From Synechococcaceae bacterium WB4_1_0192 (GTDB lineage Bacteria; Cyanobacteriota; Cyanobacteriia; PCC-6307; Cyanobiaceae): a stretch of DNA of 7,556 nucleotides. The position numbers and the translations under genes were made by a program. Shown here piece after piece: positions 1-7,311 of the stretch (positions are counted from its first letter, which is position 1; every line of letters begins with the position of its first letter). Location: positions 1 to 7,556 of the forward strand of contig RFPK01000093.1 in the NCBI GenBank assembly GCA_009926195.1, given 5' to 3'. Under the pieces are notes generated by a model that did no database searches, was not told the DNA's origin, and saw only the letters and a program-made list of their open reading frames with translations.

Positions 1-51
1 CTGGCCAGCGATCCCAGCCGCACTCCGAGCCGCAAGGACCTCGAAGAGTGA
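1..51 (+). CDS. 3' end of an unidentified upstream gene (partial)
   Basis: Frame 1 is open from the window edge and ends in TGA at 49-51, giving a hydrophilic, charged C-terminal tail that reads LASDPSRTPSRKDLEE. Of its 16 codons, 13 end in G or C, matching the genuine genes here. The next plus-strand gene starts 72 bases further on, so the two could be co-transcribed. Sixteen residues are too few to identify a family. Frame 2 also stays open here but runs into the start of the next gene, which makes it less likely to be the coding frame. Confidence 0.45.
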   Translation: MASDPSRTPSRKDLEE

Positions 52-123
52 GCCCAGCCACCACACAGACCGCCTGAGCCGGGCCACGGGCGTGGCAGGA
101 TCACGGCCCGTTTCCTCGCCCTG

Positions 124-3100
124 GTGCTGCGTTTCCCACGAGCCAGTCTGCTGATCGCAGCTCTGGGAGCAGCTACGGCGCTGATCGGCAGCGCCGCCAG
201 GGCGGAGAACCAACAACTTCCGGTCGCGGCCGGCCCATCAGGATCCGGATCGTCGTCAGGCGTCGAGCCAGCCTCAGGCCCTTCAACGGCTGTTGTTGGA
301 GCGGCTCCGGCAGCGGCTCCGCCTCCCGAAGGCGGGACCGAGGATCGGGGACGCCAGCTGATCGCGCCGACCCCGGCCCAGAGCCCGCCGCTCGAGATCA
401 ACCTGTCTGCCGACCAGCAGGGCTTCGACCTGCTGGCCAATCGCTTCGTCGCGACGGGCAACGTCCGGGTGCTGCTGTCCGGAGGTCGCCTGCTTGCCGA
501 CCGCCTGGAATACGAAGCCGCCACGCGCACCATCTATGCCAGTGGCCGGGTTCGCTTTCAGCGGGGCAGCCAGTATCTGCAGGCCAGTCGGCTGCGCTAC
601 AGCCTGCTGGAAGACAGCGGCGAGCTGGATGAGGTGTACGGCGTACTGGACCTCGACAGCAGCGCCCTTGACCTCAATCCTGAACAGTCCCCTTCGGCGC
701 CGCTGCTGCCGCTCAGCTACTGGGAGCAGCTGGCCGCCCCGTTCACTGAGCCGATCAGCCTCAGCATTGAAGGCAACGCACCACCTGGGCAGGCCACGGC
801 CAGGCAGAACGACGGGCGGCGAGCCCAGCCCCAGCCGGCCGGCATGGCCGGAGCGAAGGCCAGCGGCGCAGCACTGAGCGCGCAACCATTCGCCGGCAGC
901 GACAGCAGCCAGCCAACGCTGCAGATCACTGCCATCTCCGCACAGACCGAGCGCCTGAGCGGGGTACCGATGCCCCTGGCGCTCGACGATTGGCGCATGC
1001 CGCCGGTGGCCCTGGCACCGGATGGCCAGACCATGGCCTGCCCCCCGCCGATTCCACCGGTGCCGGACTGGCATCCCTACCCCTGGGCCGCCACCCTCTG
1101 GGGCGGCCAGATGATCAGTGCCCAGTTCGACGACACCTTCATTTTCCGGGGCGACATGCGCCCGGACTATCTGCTGGGACTTGGCCTGAACCGCCGCCTG
1201 CTGAGGGCCGGACCGCTCGCCCTGGAATTCGATACGAATGCTCTCCTTCACCGCGAAGGAGCCCAGCCGGGCGGCGGCTACAACCAGAGCACGCCCTATG
1301 CCATCACACCGAGCCAGACCTACGGCGAATTCACCTGGGGACTGGGCCTGAGGGCCTGGCTGCAACCGTGGCTGAGCCTGGGCTTCGTGGAGGGGGTAAG
1401 CCTTTACACGGCACCCAGCAACTATGAAAAGACCTTCCGCCAGAACTACTCGACATTTCTGAACTATCTGGGCTTCGAAGTCGAGGCCTTGATGGCACCG
1501 GCGTGGTCGGTCGTCGGTCGCATTCACCACCGCTCGGGCGCCTATGGCACCTACGGCGGGGTCAAGGAGGGCAGCAATGCCTACCTGCTGGGCCTGCGCT
1601 ACCGCTTCGGCTCTGAGCCGCCGAAGCGCCTGGGCGTGGCCATGGCACCGCCGGATGGCTGCCGAGGCGCAGACATCGCCGAACGGCTGCGTACACGCCC
1701 CTTGGCCGATCAACTCCAGCTGATCGCCTTCGGAAGCCCGCAACAGGCCACGGCCACTCCCGGCCCAATCAGCAGCGCCGGCCAGCCAGGGAACACGCCA
1801 CTGCCGCCGGCCCAGCAGGAGCAGCTGCGCCGGGAGGCGATCGCCGCCACCGTGGATCAACGGGTGAGCAATCTGCAGTTCGAGCGGAGCTTCAGCGCCG
1901 AGCGACGCCTTGGGGTGACGGGGCAGGAGTACAGCACAGGTGCCCAGGAAGTGGCCTATGGCTCGGTTCAACCTGCCCAGACCCGTACGTTGCTGGTCAG
2001 CGAGAACAAGCAGCTGATCAAAGGCACCGTCAACCGATGGCGCATGCAGGCGAACAGGATCACAGTCACACCAAGCGGCTGGATTGCCGATCGCGTGGCC
2101 TTCAGCAACGACCCCTACACGCCTGCGCAGGCCTGGGTGGATGCGGCAGGGGTGAAGGCTCGGCTGGAAGCCAATGGCGACATCGTGATTCAGGCGGAGC
2201 GCAACCAGCTGATCCTGGAAGATCGCTTGCCCATTCCTCTGCAACGCAACCAACGCTTTGAGAAGAAGAGGGAGATTGAGAATCGCTGGGTCCTGGCATC
2301 CGATGGCCAAGACCGTGATGGTTCTTACATTGGCTACAATCTCAATCCGATTTCCGTAGGCAGCTCAGGGAGCCTCAATCTCCAGCCCCAGTTCATGGTG
2401 CGGCGGGCATTAGATGGCACCACCGACAGCTATGTGCTCCCCGGCCAATCAGCCGGAGATCCCGCGAGCTCCCAACCAACACGAATCGGCGACCTGTTCG
2501 GCCTGCTGGCCAAATACCAAGGCAACCTTTTCGGCTTCAAAACCGAGGCGACAGCAGACATTTCCACCTTTGATCCCAGCAACTTCGCTAACGGCACCCG
2601 CAGCTGGGGCAACATGACGAGCGAAATCAAGCTGCCGCTGCTCGGCGTTGCCACAGCGCGGGGCTTCGCCGCATACCGCTACCGCGTCTGGAATGGCTCC
2701 CTGGGCGAGCAGGACGTGTACTCAGCCGTTGGGGCGTCGGTGGAACAGACCGTTGCGCTGCCCAATCTGGGCGCGATGAGTCATCAGCTGTTCTGGCGCG
2801 CTGGCGCCGGCAACTTCCAAGGAAACGACTTCAATACAACCAACCTTGGTGATCTATGGCGCGGCACACTCGTTGCATCGCTGAACAGCAGCCTACCGAT
2901 CTGGACAGGGAAAGCCCTGCCGCCCGGACCGGAATCAGCCACGCGGTTCAGCCCGGTACCGATCGTGCCCGGCCTGGTCCTCAACACCAACACCAGCCTG
3001 AACCTTGCCTATTACAGCGACGGCACCTACCAGAATCTGTTCAGCATCAGTGGCGGACCAACGCTGACACTGGGTCACCTACAGCGCAACTTCCTGGATT

Positions 3101-3483
3101 ACACACAACTGACGATCACCGGTGGCGGCACCCTGCGCGAAGGCCTGAGTCCGTTCAGCTTCGATCGAGCGGTCGACCTGAGCACCGTGGGCATCGGTCT
3201 GACCCAGCAGCTGGTGGGTCCGCTGCTGCTGAACGGCGGTGTAGCGCTGAATGTCGACCCCAACTCCGGCTACTTTGGCGACACGGTTGGCGCTTACGTG
3301 GAATTGCGCTGGCAACGTCGCGCCTATGAGTTCGCCATCTACTACAGCCCCTATGAGCAGATCGGCGGCATCCGCGTGAAACTCAACGATTTCAACTTCA
3401 GCGGCACCGGCATTCCCTTCGTGCCCTACACACCAGCCAACCTGGCCAACGACCCCGCTGCGATTCAACGGCGCGGATTCTGA
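124..3483 (+). CDS. DUF3769/LptD-like outer-membrane protein with an extra internal beta-barrel segment
   Basis: This 1119-residue exported protein probably takes part in lipopolysaccharide delivery to the outer membrane. DUF3769 proteins are, as I recall, the cyanobacterial counterparts of LptD. Start: the GTG at 124 is the first usable codon in frame and gives a clear signal peptide (Arg-rich start, hydrophobic core 8-22, ARA before Glu28); there is no good ribosome site. Order: low-complexity Pro/Ala/Ser linker 28-90; LptA/OstA-like repeats about 91-175 (FVATGNVRVLLSGGRLLADR and the following strands); linker; a segment at about 322-496 that reads as eight amphipathic strands ending in RYRFG; a Gln/Pro-rich linker; then the DUF3769 region from about 570 to the end, with alternating barrel strands and a further OstA-like stretch (SNDPYTPAQ, LEANGDIVIQAERNQLILED). 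Only two cysteines occur, Cys306 and Cys513. I remember family members as often several hundred residues shorter, which fits an insertion. The role is inferred from family; the export signal and strand pattern are seen directly. Confidence 0.85.
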   Translation: MLRFPRASLLIAALGAATALIGSAARAENQQLPVAAGPSGSGSSSGVEPASGPSTAVVGAAPAAAPPPEGGTEDRGRQLIAPTPAQSPPLEINLSADQQGFDLLANRFVATGNVRVLLSGGRLLADRLEYEAATRTIYASGRVRFQRGSQYLQASRLRYSLLEDSGELDEVYGVLDLDSSALDLNPEQSPSAPLLPLSYWEQLAAPFTEPISLSIEGNAPPGQATARQNDGRRAQPQPAGMAGAKASGAALSAQPFAGSDSSQPTLQITAISAQTERLSGVPMPLALDDWRMPPVALAPDGQTMACPPPIPPVPDWHPYPWAATLWGGQMISAQFDDTFIFRGDMRPDYLLGLGLNRRLLRAGPLALEFDTNALLHREGAQPGGGYNQSTPYAITPSQTYGEFTWGLGLRAWLQPWLSLGFVEGVSLYTAPSNYEKTFRQNYSTFLNYLGFEVEALMAPAWSVVGRIHHRSGAYGTYGGVKEGSNAYLLGLRYRFGSEPPKRLGVAMAPPDGCRGADIAERLRTRPLADQLQLIAFGSPQQATATPGPISSAGQPGNTPLPPAQQEQLRREAIAATVDQRVSNLQFERSFSAERRLGVTGQEYSTGAQEVAYGSVQPAQTRTLLVSENKQLIKGTVNRWRMQANRITVTPSGWIADRVAFSNDPYTPAQAWVDAAGVKARLEANGDIVIQAERNQLILEDRLPIPLQRNQRFEKKREIENRWVLASDGQDRDGSYIGYNLNPISVGSSGSLNLQPQFMVRRALDGTTDSYVLPGQSAGDPASSQPTRIGDLFGLLAKYQGNLFGFKTEATADISTFDPSNFANGTRSWGNMTSEIKLPLLGVATARGFAAYRYRVWNGSLGEQDVYSAVGASVEQTVALPNLGAMSHQLFWRAGAGNFQGNDFNTTNLGDLWRGTLVASLNSSLPIWTGKALPPGPESATRFSPVPIVPGLVLNTNTSLNLAYYSDGTYQNLFSISGGPTLTLGHLQRNFLDYTQLTITGGGTLREGLSPFSFDRAVDLSTVGIGLTQQLVGPLLLNGGVALNVDPNSGYFGDTVGAYVELRWQRRAYEFAIYYSPYEQIGGIRVKLNDFNFSGTGIPFVPYTPANLANDPAAIQRRGF
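1837..1844. repeat. HIP1 octamer
   Basis: GCGATCGC lies inside the extended palindrome GGCGATCGCC. HIP1 is a highly iterated palindrome in many cyanobacterial genomes, so it supports the taxonomic reading. Here it is read within the coding sequence of the large barrel protein. Confidence 0.8.
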
Positions 3484-3974
3484 ACGGGAGGGATCAGCGG
3501 CAATGGTGGCGGGCCCTCTTCAGCACCGCCGATCATCAGAGCACTGCCGGTGATGTCAGCCCCCACAAGCACAGCGCCTTCAACCTGCACTCCCGGGGTG
3601 AGAGCCTGAATCACCACCGCATCGCTGAGGTCAGCGCCGCGCAGATCGGCATCGCTGAGATCCGCATTGCTGAGCCGCGCCCCCTCCAGATGGGCGCTGC
3701 GAAGATCGGCCCCGCTGAGGTCGGCGCCTTCCAGGTTGCTGCCGCGCAGGTCGGCGCCGCGCAGGTCCGCCTCGCGCAGATCGACACCGATCAGCAGCAG
3801 GCCGCGCAGATCGCGACCGCGCAGATCACAGCCCCGGCAACCACTCCAGGGCTGCACGGGCAGGGGCTCCGCCCGCACCGGCAACAGCGCCGACAACGGC
3901 AGCAGTGCTGCCAAGTGCAGCAGCAGCAATGGCCGCAGCCTCAGCCGCTCCGGCAGGCCTCCCAGTTCTCGCAT
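3465..3974 (-). CDS. secreted pentapeptide-repeat protein
   Basis: A 169-residue protein carrying a signal peptide and a right-handed pentapeptide helix; its function is unknown. The start is set at the ATG at 3974 because it directly precedes a signal peptide (MRELGG, Arg-rich, leucine-rich core 15-31, VRA before Glu36) and follows a G-rich stretch; an in-frame TTG at 4019 would only add 15 residues before it. A CxxC pair (Cys46, Cys49) leads into tandem A(D/N)LxG-type repeats from Cys49 to about 118, with degenerate repeats to about 143 and a Pro-rich tail. The CxxCDL lead-in is familiar from cyanobacterial secreted pentapeptide proteins, which are often thylakoid-lumenal or periplasmic. 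The gene begins 85 bases after leuD on the same strand and may be read through from it. Its last 19 bases overlap the 3' end of the convergent barrel gene. Confidence 0.85.
   Translation of the reverse strand: MRELGGLPERLRLRPLLLLHLAALLPLSALLPVRAEPLPVQPWSGCRGCDLRGRDLRGLLLIGVDLREADLRGADLRGSNLEGADLSGADLRSAHLEGARLSNADLSDADLRGADLSDAVVIQALTPGVQVEGAVLVGADITGSALMIGGAEEGPPPLPLIPPVQNPRR
3621..3830 (-). repeat. tandem 15-base pentapeptide-coding repeats
   Basis: About 14 consecutive degenerate 15-base units encode the clean part of the pentapeptide helix (CDLRG RDLRG, then ADLRG, ADLSG and similar). The third residue of each unit is mostly Leu. Near-identical units such as those encoding ADLRG recur, so copy number could vary between strains by recombination or slippage. 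Confidence 0.8.
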
Positions 3975-4059
3975 CCACCGCCCCCGAAAGGTCCACCCCC
4001 TTGATAGACAGTTGCGCAACCGGCCGCCACATGCCGGTGCGGATCGGGCCGGGATGCGC

Positions 4060-4695
4060 TCAGGCAGCCGCGAACCCGCTCAGATAGGGCAGACGAGATG
4101 CGGTGCTGCGCAGGCCGGCATCATTGGCCACCAGCTGACCCGTGGCATCCCACTGACCGCTGACCAGCATCTGGCGTGGTCCGCCCGCCAGCTCCAGCTC
4201 CCAGACCCGATCCGCGCCCTGCAAGCGCGCCGCAGCCACATCGAGCTCAAAGGGCTCGGCCGGCGCGGCGGCGGCGGCCTCCTGAATCGCCAGCATCTGC
4301 TCATGGCCGGCCACCAGGCAGGGAATCCCCAGCGCCAGGCAGTTGCCATGGAAGATCTCGGCGAAGCTCTCGCCCACCACGGCGCGGATTCCCCAGCGCA
4401 TCAGTGCCTGCGGTGCGTGCTCGCGACTCGAACCGCAGCCGAAGTTGCGGTTGACCAGAAGGATCGTCGCACCCTGATGCTCGGGACGATCAAAGGGATG
4501 CGGGCCGGCGACAGCCTGAGCGAGTTCGGCGCGATCGTCGGCGAAGGCAGCCGGGCCGAGGGCATCGAAGGTGACGCACTTGAGGAAACGGGCCGGAATG
4601 ATCCGATCGGTATCGATGTCATCACCGCGAACCACAACGGTGGTGCCGCACACCGCTGTGATCGGGCCGGAGGGGAAGGGAGCGGGACTGGTCAT
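4060..4695 (-). CDS. leuD: 3-isopropylmalate dehydratase small subunit
   Basis: This is the small (swivel-domain) subunit of isopropylmalate isomerase, which with LeuC converts 2-isopropylmalate to 3-isopropylmalate in leucine biosynthesis in the cytoplasm. The 211-residue product carries the family signatures in order: DDIDTDRIIPARFL at 25-38, NRNFGCGSSREHAPQAL at 82-98, and GESFAEIFHGNCLALGIP at 108-125. Length is normal for the family. It starts at an ATG with no evident Shine-Dalgarno sequence; the 82 bases separating it from leuC contain no obvious promoter, which suggests co-transcription. No iron-sulfur ligands are expected in this subunit. All motifs look intact. Confidence 0.96.
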   Translation of the reverse strand: MTSPAPFPSGPITAVCGTTVVVRGDDIDTDRIIPARFLKCVTFDALGPAAFADDRAELAQAVAGPHPFDRPEHQGATILLVNRNFGCGSSREHAPQALMRWGIRAVVGESFAEIFHGNCLALGIPCLVAGHEQMLAIQEAAAAAPAEPFELDVAAARLQGADRVWELELAGGPRQMLVSGQWDATGQLVANDAGLRSTASRLPYLSGFAAA

Positions 4696-4777
4696 GGCTG
4701 GGGCCGGGCGGGAGCGGTCTGAGAGCGGAGGTCGGAGGGACTGGGCAAGCCTGCAGGCAGTGCCGGGAGGGCGAAGA

Positions 4778-6187
4778 TCAGGCCTGTAGCAGCTCGCGCA
4801 CGTCGCTGACGCGGCCGGTGATGGCAGCGGCGGCCACCATGGCCGGACTCATCAACAGGGTGCGACCACTGGCGGACCCCTGACGACCCTTGAAATTGCG
4901 GTTGGAGGAGCTGGCGCTGATCTGGCGGCCCTCCAGGCGATCGGGATTCATCGCCAGGCACATCGAGCAGCCGGGTTCACGCCACTCAAAACCAGCGGCC
5001 ACGAACACCTGGTCGAGCCCCTCGGCCTCGGCGGCCGCGGCCACCTGCTCGCTGCCGGGCACCACGAAGGCCTTGATGCCTGGTGCCACCTGCCGCCCCT
5101 TCGCGACCGCAGCGGCGGCCTGGAGATCACTGAGGCGACCGTTGGTGCAGCTGCCGATGAAGCACACATCCACCGGCGTCCCGGCGATCGGTGCGCCGGG
5201 CTGCAGATCCATGTAGCGGTAGGCCTCTTCCGCCAGGGGCCGCTCGTCCGGTTCGGTCTGCTCCAGGGTCGGCACCGTTTCGTCCACACCGATGCCCTGG
5301 CCCGGGGTGATGCCCCAGGTCACGGTGGGGGCGATGGCGGCGGCATCGAAGCGCACCTCGTCGTCGAAGACGGCATCAGCGCCGCTGGCCAGGCTGCTCC
5401 ACCAGGCGACGGCGCGATCCCAGGCCTCACCGCTGGGAGCGAACGGGCGGCCCTGGAGGTAGTCGAAGGTGGTCCGGTCGGGGTTGACGTAGCCGCAACG
5501 CGCACCGCCCTCGATCGCCATGTTGCACAGGGTCATGCGCTCCTCCATCGAGAGCGCCTCGATCGCCGGACCGGCGAACTCGTAGGCATAGCCCACGCCG
5601 CCCTTGACGCCGAGGGTGCGGATCACATGCAGCACCAGATCCTTGGCGTAGACCCCCGGCTGCAGCTGACCATCCACCCAGATGCGCCGCACCCTGAGCT
5701 TGCCCATCGCCAGGCTCTGGCTGGCGAGCACGTCGCGCACCTGGCTGGTGCCGATGCCGAAGGCGATCGCCCCGAAGGCGCCGTGGGTGGAGGTGTGGGA
5801 GTCGCCGCAGGCGACGGTCATGCCCGGCTGGGTGAGGCCCAGCTCCGGGGCGATCACGTGCACGATCCCCTGGCGGCCGCTGCCGAGGCCGTGCAGGGTG
5901 ATGCCGTGCGCGGCGCAGTTGGCCTCGAGCGTGGCCAGCATCTCCTCCGCCAGCGGATCGGCGAAGGGCCGCGCCTGGGAGGTGGTGGGCACGATGTGAT
6001 CCACCGTGGCCACGGTGCGCTCGGGGTGGCGCACGCTCAGGCCCAGGTCCTTGAGGCCGGCAAAGGCCTGCGGGCTGGTCACCTCATGGATCAGGTGCAG
6101 GCCGATGAACAGCTGGCTGGAGCCGCCGGGCAGCTCGGCGACCCGGTGCAGATCCCAGACCTTGTCGTAAAGGGTGCCGGCGCTCAC
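4778..6187 (-). CDS. leuC: 3-isopropylmalate dehydratase large subunit
   Basis: This is the catalytic, 4Fe-4S-carrying subunit of isopropylmalate isomerase and the partner of LeuD. The 469-residue length is typical. Visible signatures are the N-terminal [11 protein letters not shown], then [14 protein letters not shown] at 55-68, [15 protein letters not shown] at 126-140, [13 protein letters not shown] at 343-355 with the first cluster ligand Cys347, [13 protein letters not shown] with Cys407 and Cys410, and [19 protein letters not shown] at 425-443. All three cluster cysteines are present. The start is a GTG at 6187, supported by AGGGG five bases upstream. The gene begins 29 bases after the stop of the CinA-domain gene, implying a shared transcript, and is followed by leuD. 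Confidence 0.97.
   Translation of the reverse strand: MSAGTLYDKVWDLHRVAELPGGSSQLFIGLHLIHEVTSPQAFAGLKDLGLSVRHPERTVATVDHIVPTTSQARPFADPLAEEMLATLEANCAAHGITLHGLGSGRQGIVHVIAPELGLTQPGMTVACGDSHTSTHGAFGAIAFGIGTSQVRDVLASQSLAMGKLRVRRIWVDGQLQPGVYAKDLVLHVIRTLGVKGGVGYAYEFAGPAIEALSMEERMTLCNMAIEGGARCGYVNPDRTTFDYLQGRPFAPSGEAWDRAVAWWSSLASGADAVFDDEVRFDAAAIAPTVTWGITPGQGIGVDETVPTLEQTEPDERPLAEEAYRYMDLQPGAPIAGTPVDVCFIGSCTNGRLSDLQAAAAVAKGRQVAPGIKAFVVPGSEQVAAAAEAEGLDQVFVAAGFEWREPGCSMCLAMNPDRLEGRQISASSSNRNFKGRQGSASGRTLLMSPAMVAAAAITGRVSDVRELLQA
5763..5770. repeat. HIP1 octamer
   Basis: A second GCGATCGC, again within GGCGATCGCC, lies in the leuC coding sequence. Two copies in about 7.5 kb exceeds chance expectation for an octamer and fits a cyanobacterial genome. 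Confidence 0.8.
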
Positions 6188-6192
6188 GGATG

Positions 6193-6197
6193 CCCCT
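6193..6197 (-). promoter_or_regulatory. ribosome binding site of leuC
   Basis: On the minus strand AGGGG lies five bases before the GTG at 6187. It supports that GTG as the leuC start, which also coincides with the conserved N-terminus of the family. Confidence 0.6.
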
Positions 6198-6216
6198 GAA
6201 ACAGGAATCGACGAGC

Positions 6217-6852
6217 CTAGGCGGCCGGGGCCACCCTCAGAAGCCGCCGCCGCAGTCGGTCAAGTGCCTCACCGGTGCTGAGGGTCTGAATCCAGTGGCG
6301 ACCGCGGCCGGAACCGAAGCGCACCCCCTCGCTGTGGCAGCCATCCGGGCCGGCAACAGCGAGATGCACCAGCCCCACCGGCTTCTCGTCGCTGCCGCCA
6401 CCAGGACCGGCGACCCCGGTGATAGCCAGGGCCCAATCGGCACCGGTGCAACGGCGGGCACCCTCGGCCATTGCCAGGGCCACCGGATCACTGACGGCGC
6501 CATGGGCCTCCAGCAGCTCGGCCGGCACCCCCAGCAGGGCCTGCTTGACGGGATTGGCATAGGCGATCACACCGCCCAGAAAGCCATCCGAGGCGCCGGG
6601 CACCGCCGCCAGTGCGGCTCCCAGGCCGCCGCCGGTGCAGCTCTCGGCCACCGCCAGGGTCTGGCCCCGCTCGCGCAGCAGCCGCAGCACCACGGCGGCG
6701 AGGCTGTCCTCATCGGCACCGAAGCAGGCCGCTCCAGCCCGGGCGCGGATCTCGGCCTCCACAGGGGCCAGCAGCGCCTCGGCCTCGGCGGGGCTGGCGG
6801 CGTGGGCTGTGAGGCGCAGCTTCACCTCGCCGGCACCGGCATAGGGGGCCAC
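6217..6852 (-). CDS. cinA: N-terminally truncated CinA retaining the C-terminal PncC-type amidase domain
   Basis: CinA C-terminal domains hydrolyse nicotinamide mononucleotide to nicotinate mononucleotide in pyridine-nucleotide recycling. Full CinA is roughly 410-430 residues with an N-terminal molybdopterin-binding-like domain; here that half is absent. Homology starts abruptly at [16 protein letters not shown], which belongs to the middle linker domain, and continues to the end. The C-terminal domain looks complete: [13 protein letters not shown], the Tyr and Lys of [30 protein letters not shown], and [20 protein letters not shown]. The start is uncertain. The GTG at 6852 coincides with the first homologous residue; the frame stays open to a TTG at 6960, with other GTGs at 6951 and 6927, but that extension (IYFFGG to CGAAPPGAR) resembles no CinA. 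E. coli has a functional standalone C-terminal-domain protein, so this could be an active enzyme or a decaying remnant. It ends 29 bases before leuC. Confidence 0.75.
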   Translation of the reverse strand: MAPYAGAGEVKLRLTAHAASPAEAEALLAPVEAEIRARAGAACFGADEDSLAAVVLRLLRERGQTLAVAESCTGGGLGAALAAVPGASDGFLGGVIAYANPVKQALLGVPAELLEAHGAVSDPVALAMAEGARRCTGADWALAITGVAGPGGGSDEKPVGLVHLAVAGPDGCHSEGVRFGSGRGRHWIQTLSTGEALDRLRRRLLRVAPAA

Positions 6853-6913
6853 GGATCGCGCCCCGGGCGGCGCCGCCCCACAGGCCGCACAGCCGAAGAA
6901 AAGCTGAATTCGC

Positions 6914-6969
6914 TTGACAGATTTCACCCCCCCAAAAAAATAGATATGCACAATTGCCAATTTTCAATC
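6914..6969. promoter_or_regulatory. AT-rich divergent control region (candidate promoters)
   Basis: This stretch lies between the head-to-head truncated cinA and orphan gene. On the plus strand a perfect TTGACA (6914-6919) lies 50 bases before the orphan gene's ATG, but the possible -10 hexamers at about 17-21 bases (such as TAGATA at 6941) match poorly. On the minus strand TTGAAA (complement of 6962-6967) is followed by weak TATCTA and TATTTT elements. A run of seven C then seven A (6927-6940) sits in the middle. It is a plausible promoter area from composition and position only. Confidence 0.3.
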
Positions 6970-7311
6970 ATGGCCGAAATGCGGTATCCAGAATTCAGGC
7001 AAAAGCTCATCCGACTCGTGCGCGAAGTCGTGACACAGCTGCCGGAGTCGCGCCCCGCAGCGCGGGAGCTTGCGATGCAACTGGGGCACGAATCAAGCAA
7101 TGGAGATCCCTGTGAGTCGCTTTTCCTATTTAGCAGTGCAGTGCTTAGGAATGCTTCCAATTCATCCGCAGCACAAGGCTTTCAAGAGCAGCTTGAGAAT
7201 CTCGCGGAACATGCAAACCACGCAACATCTCATGGTTGCGACCAGAGGCAATTTGAAGCTTGGAAGTACGGTGGAGATCTAGAAAAAGCGATCCAGGAAG
7301 CACTCAAGTAA
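6970..7311 (+). CDS. hypothetical protein, orphan gene in low-GC segment
   Basis: The product of 113 residues is not recognised. It has no signal peptide or membrane segment and looks mostly alpha-helical and soluble: a charged N-terminal helix (PEFRQKLIRLVREVVTQL), a central segment GHESSNGDPCESLFLFSSAV, then helices through FQEQLENLAEHANHA and a C-terminal DLEKAIQEALK. Two cysteines occur, Cys48 and Cys90. Start choice is open: ATG at 6970, an in-frame ATG at 6946 (adding MHNCQFSI) or ATG at 6979; none has a clear ribosome site. GC content is near half, against roughly two thirds or more in the flanking genes, and A/T-ending codons are frequent, suggesting a different origin. The same frame stays open far upstream, but that part is antisense to cinA. 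It lies between two CinA 3' ends, head-to-head with the truncated copy. Confidence 0.5.
   Translation: MAEMRYPEFRQKLIRLVREVVTQLPESRPAARELAMQLGHESSNGDPCESLFLFSSAVLRNASNSSAAQGFQEQLENLAEHANHATSHGCDQRQFEAWKYGGDLEKAIQEALK

Noticed and set aside
83..96. Small hairpin GCCAC-GGGC-GTGGC after the first stop codon
   Set aside because: A five-pair stem with no T-run, and an alternative pairing of 80-85 with 105-110 competes; too weak to call a terminator.
283..2310. A 675-codon minus-strand open frame opposite the barrel gene
   Set aside because: It is antisense to a well-supported coding region in GC-rich DNA, where long shadow frames are common; its product shows no recognisable domain.
3826..4032. 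Alternative minus-strand frame starting with ATG at 4032, containing a pentapeptide-like KGVDLSGA
   Set aside because: It is out of frame with the real repeats, and overlaps the signal-peptide coding region of the pentapeptide gene; the resemblance is a single motif.
3667..4722. A 351-codon plus-strand open frame
   Set aside because: It runs antisense through the pentapeptide gene and leuD; its Arg/Ser-rich repeats are the mirror of the 15-base pentapeptide units.
4749..4758. Palindrome GCCTGCAGGC between leuC and leuD
   Set aside because: It has no loop and no accompanying promoter or terminator features; ordinary in GC-rich DNA.
5627..6199. A 190-codon plus-strand open frame rich in Gly, Ala and His
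   Set aside because: It is antisense to the conserved N-terminal half of leuC.
6190..6945. Upstream extension of the orphan gene's frame across cinA
   Set aside because: This part is antisense to the conserved CinA domain and has the composition of a shadow frame; only the segment from about 6946 or 6970 onward is independent.
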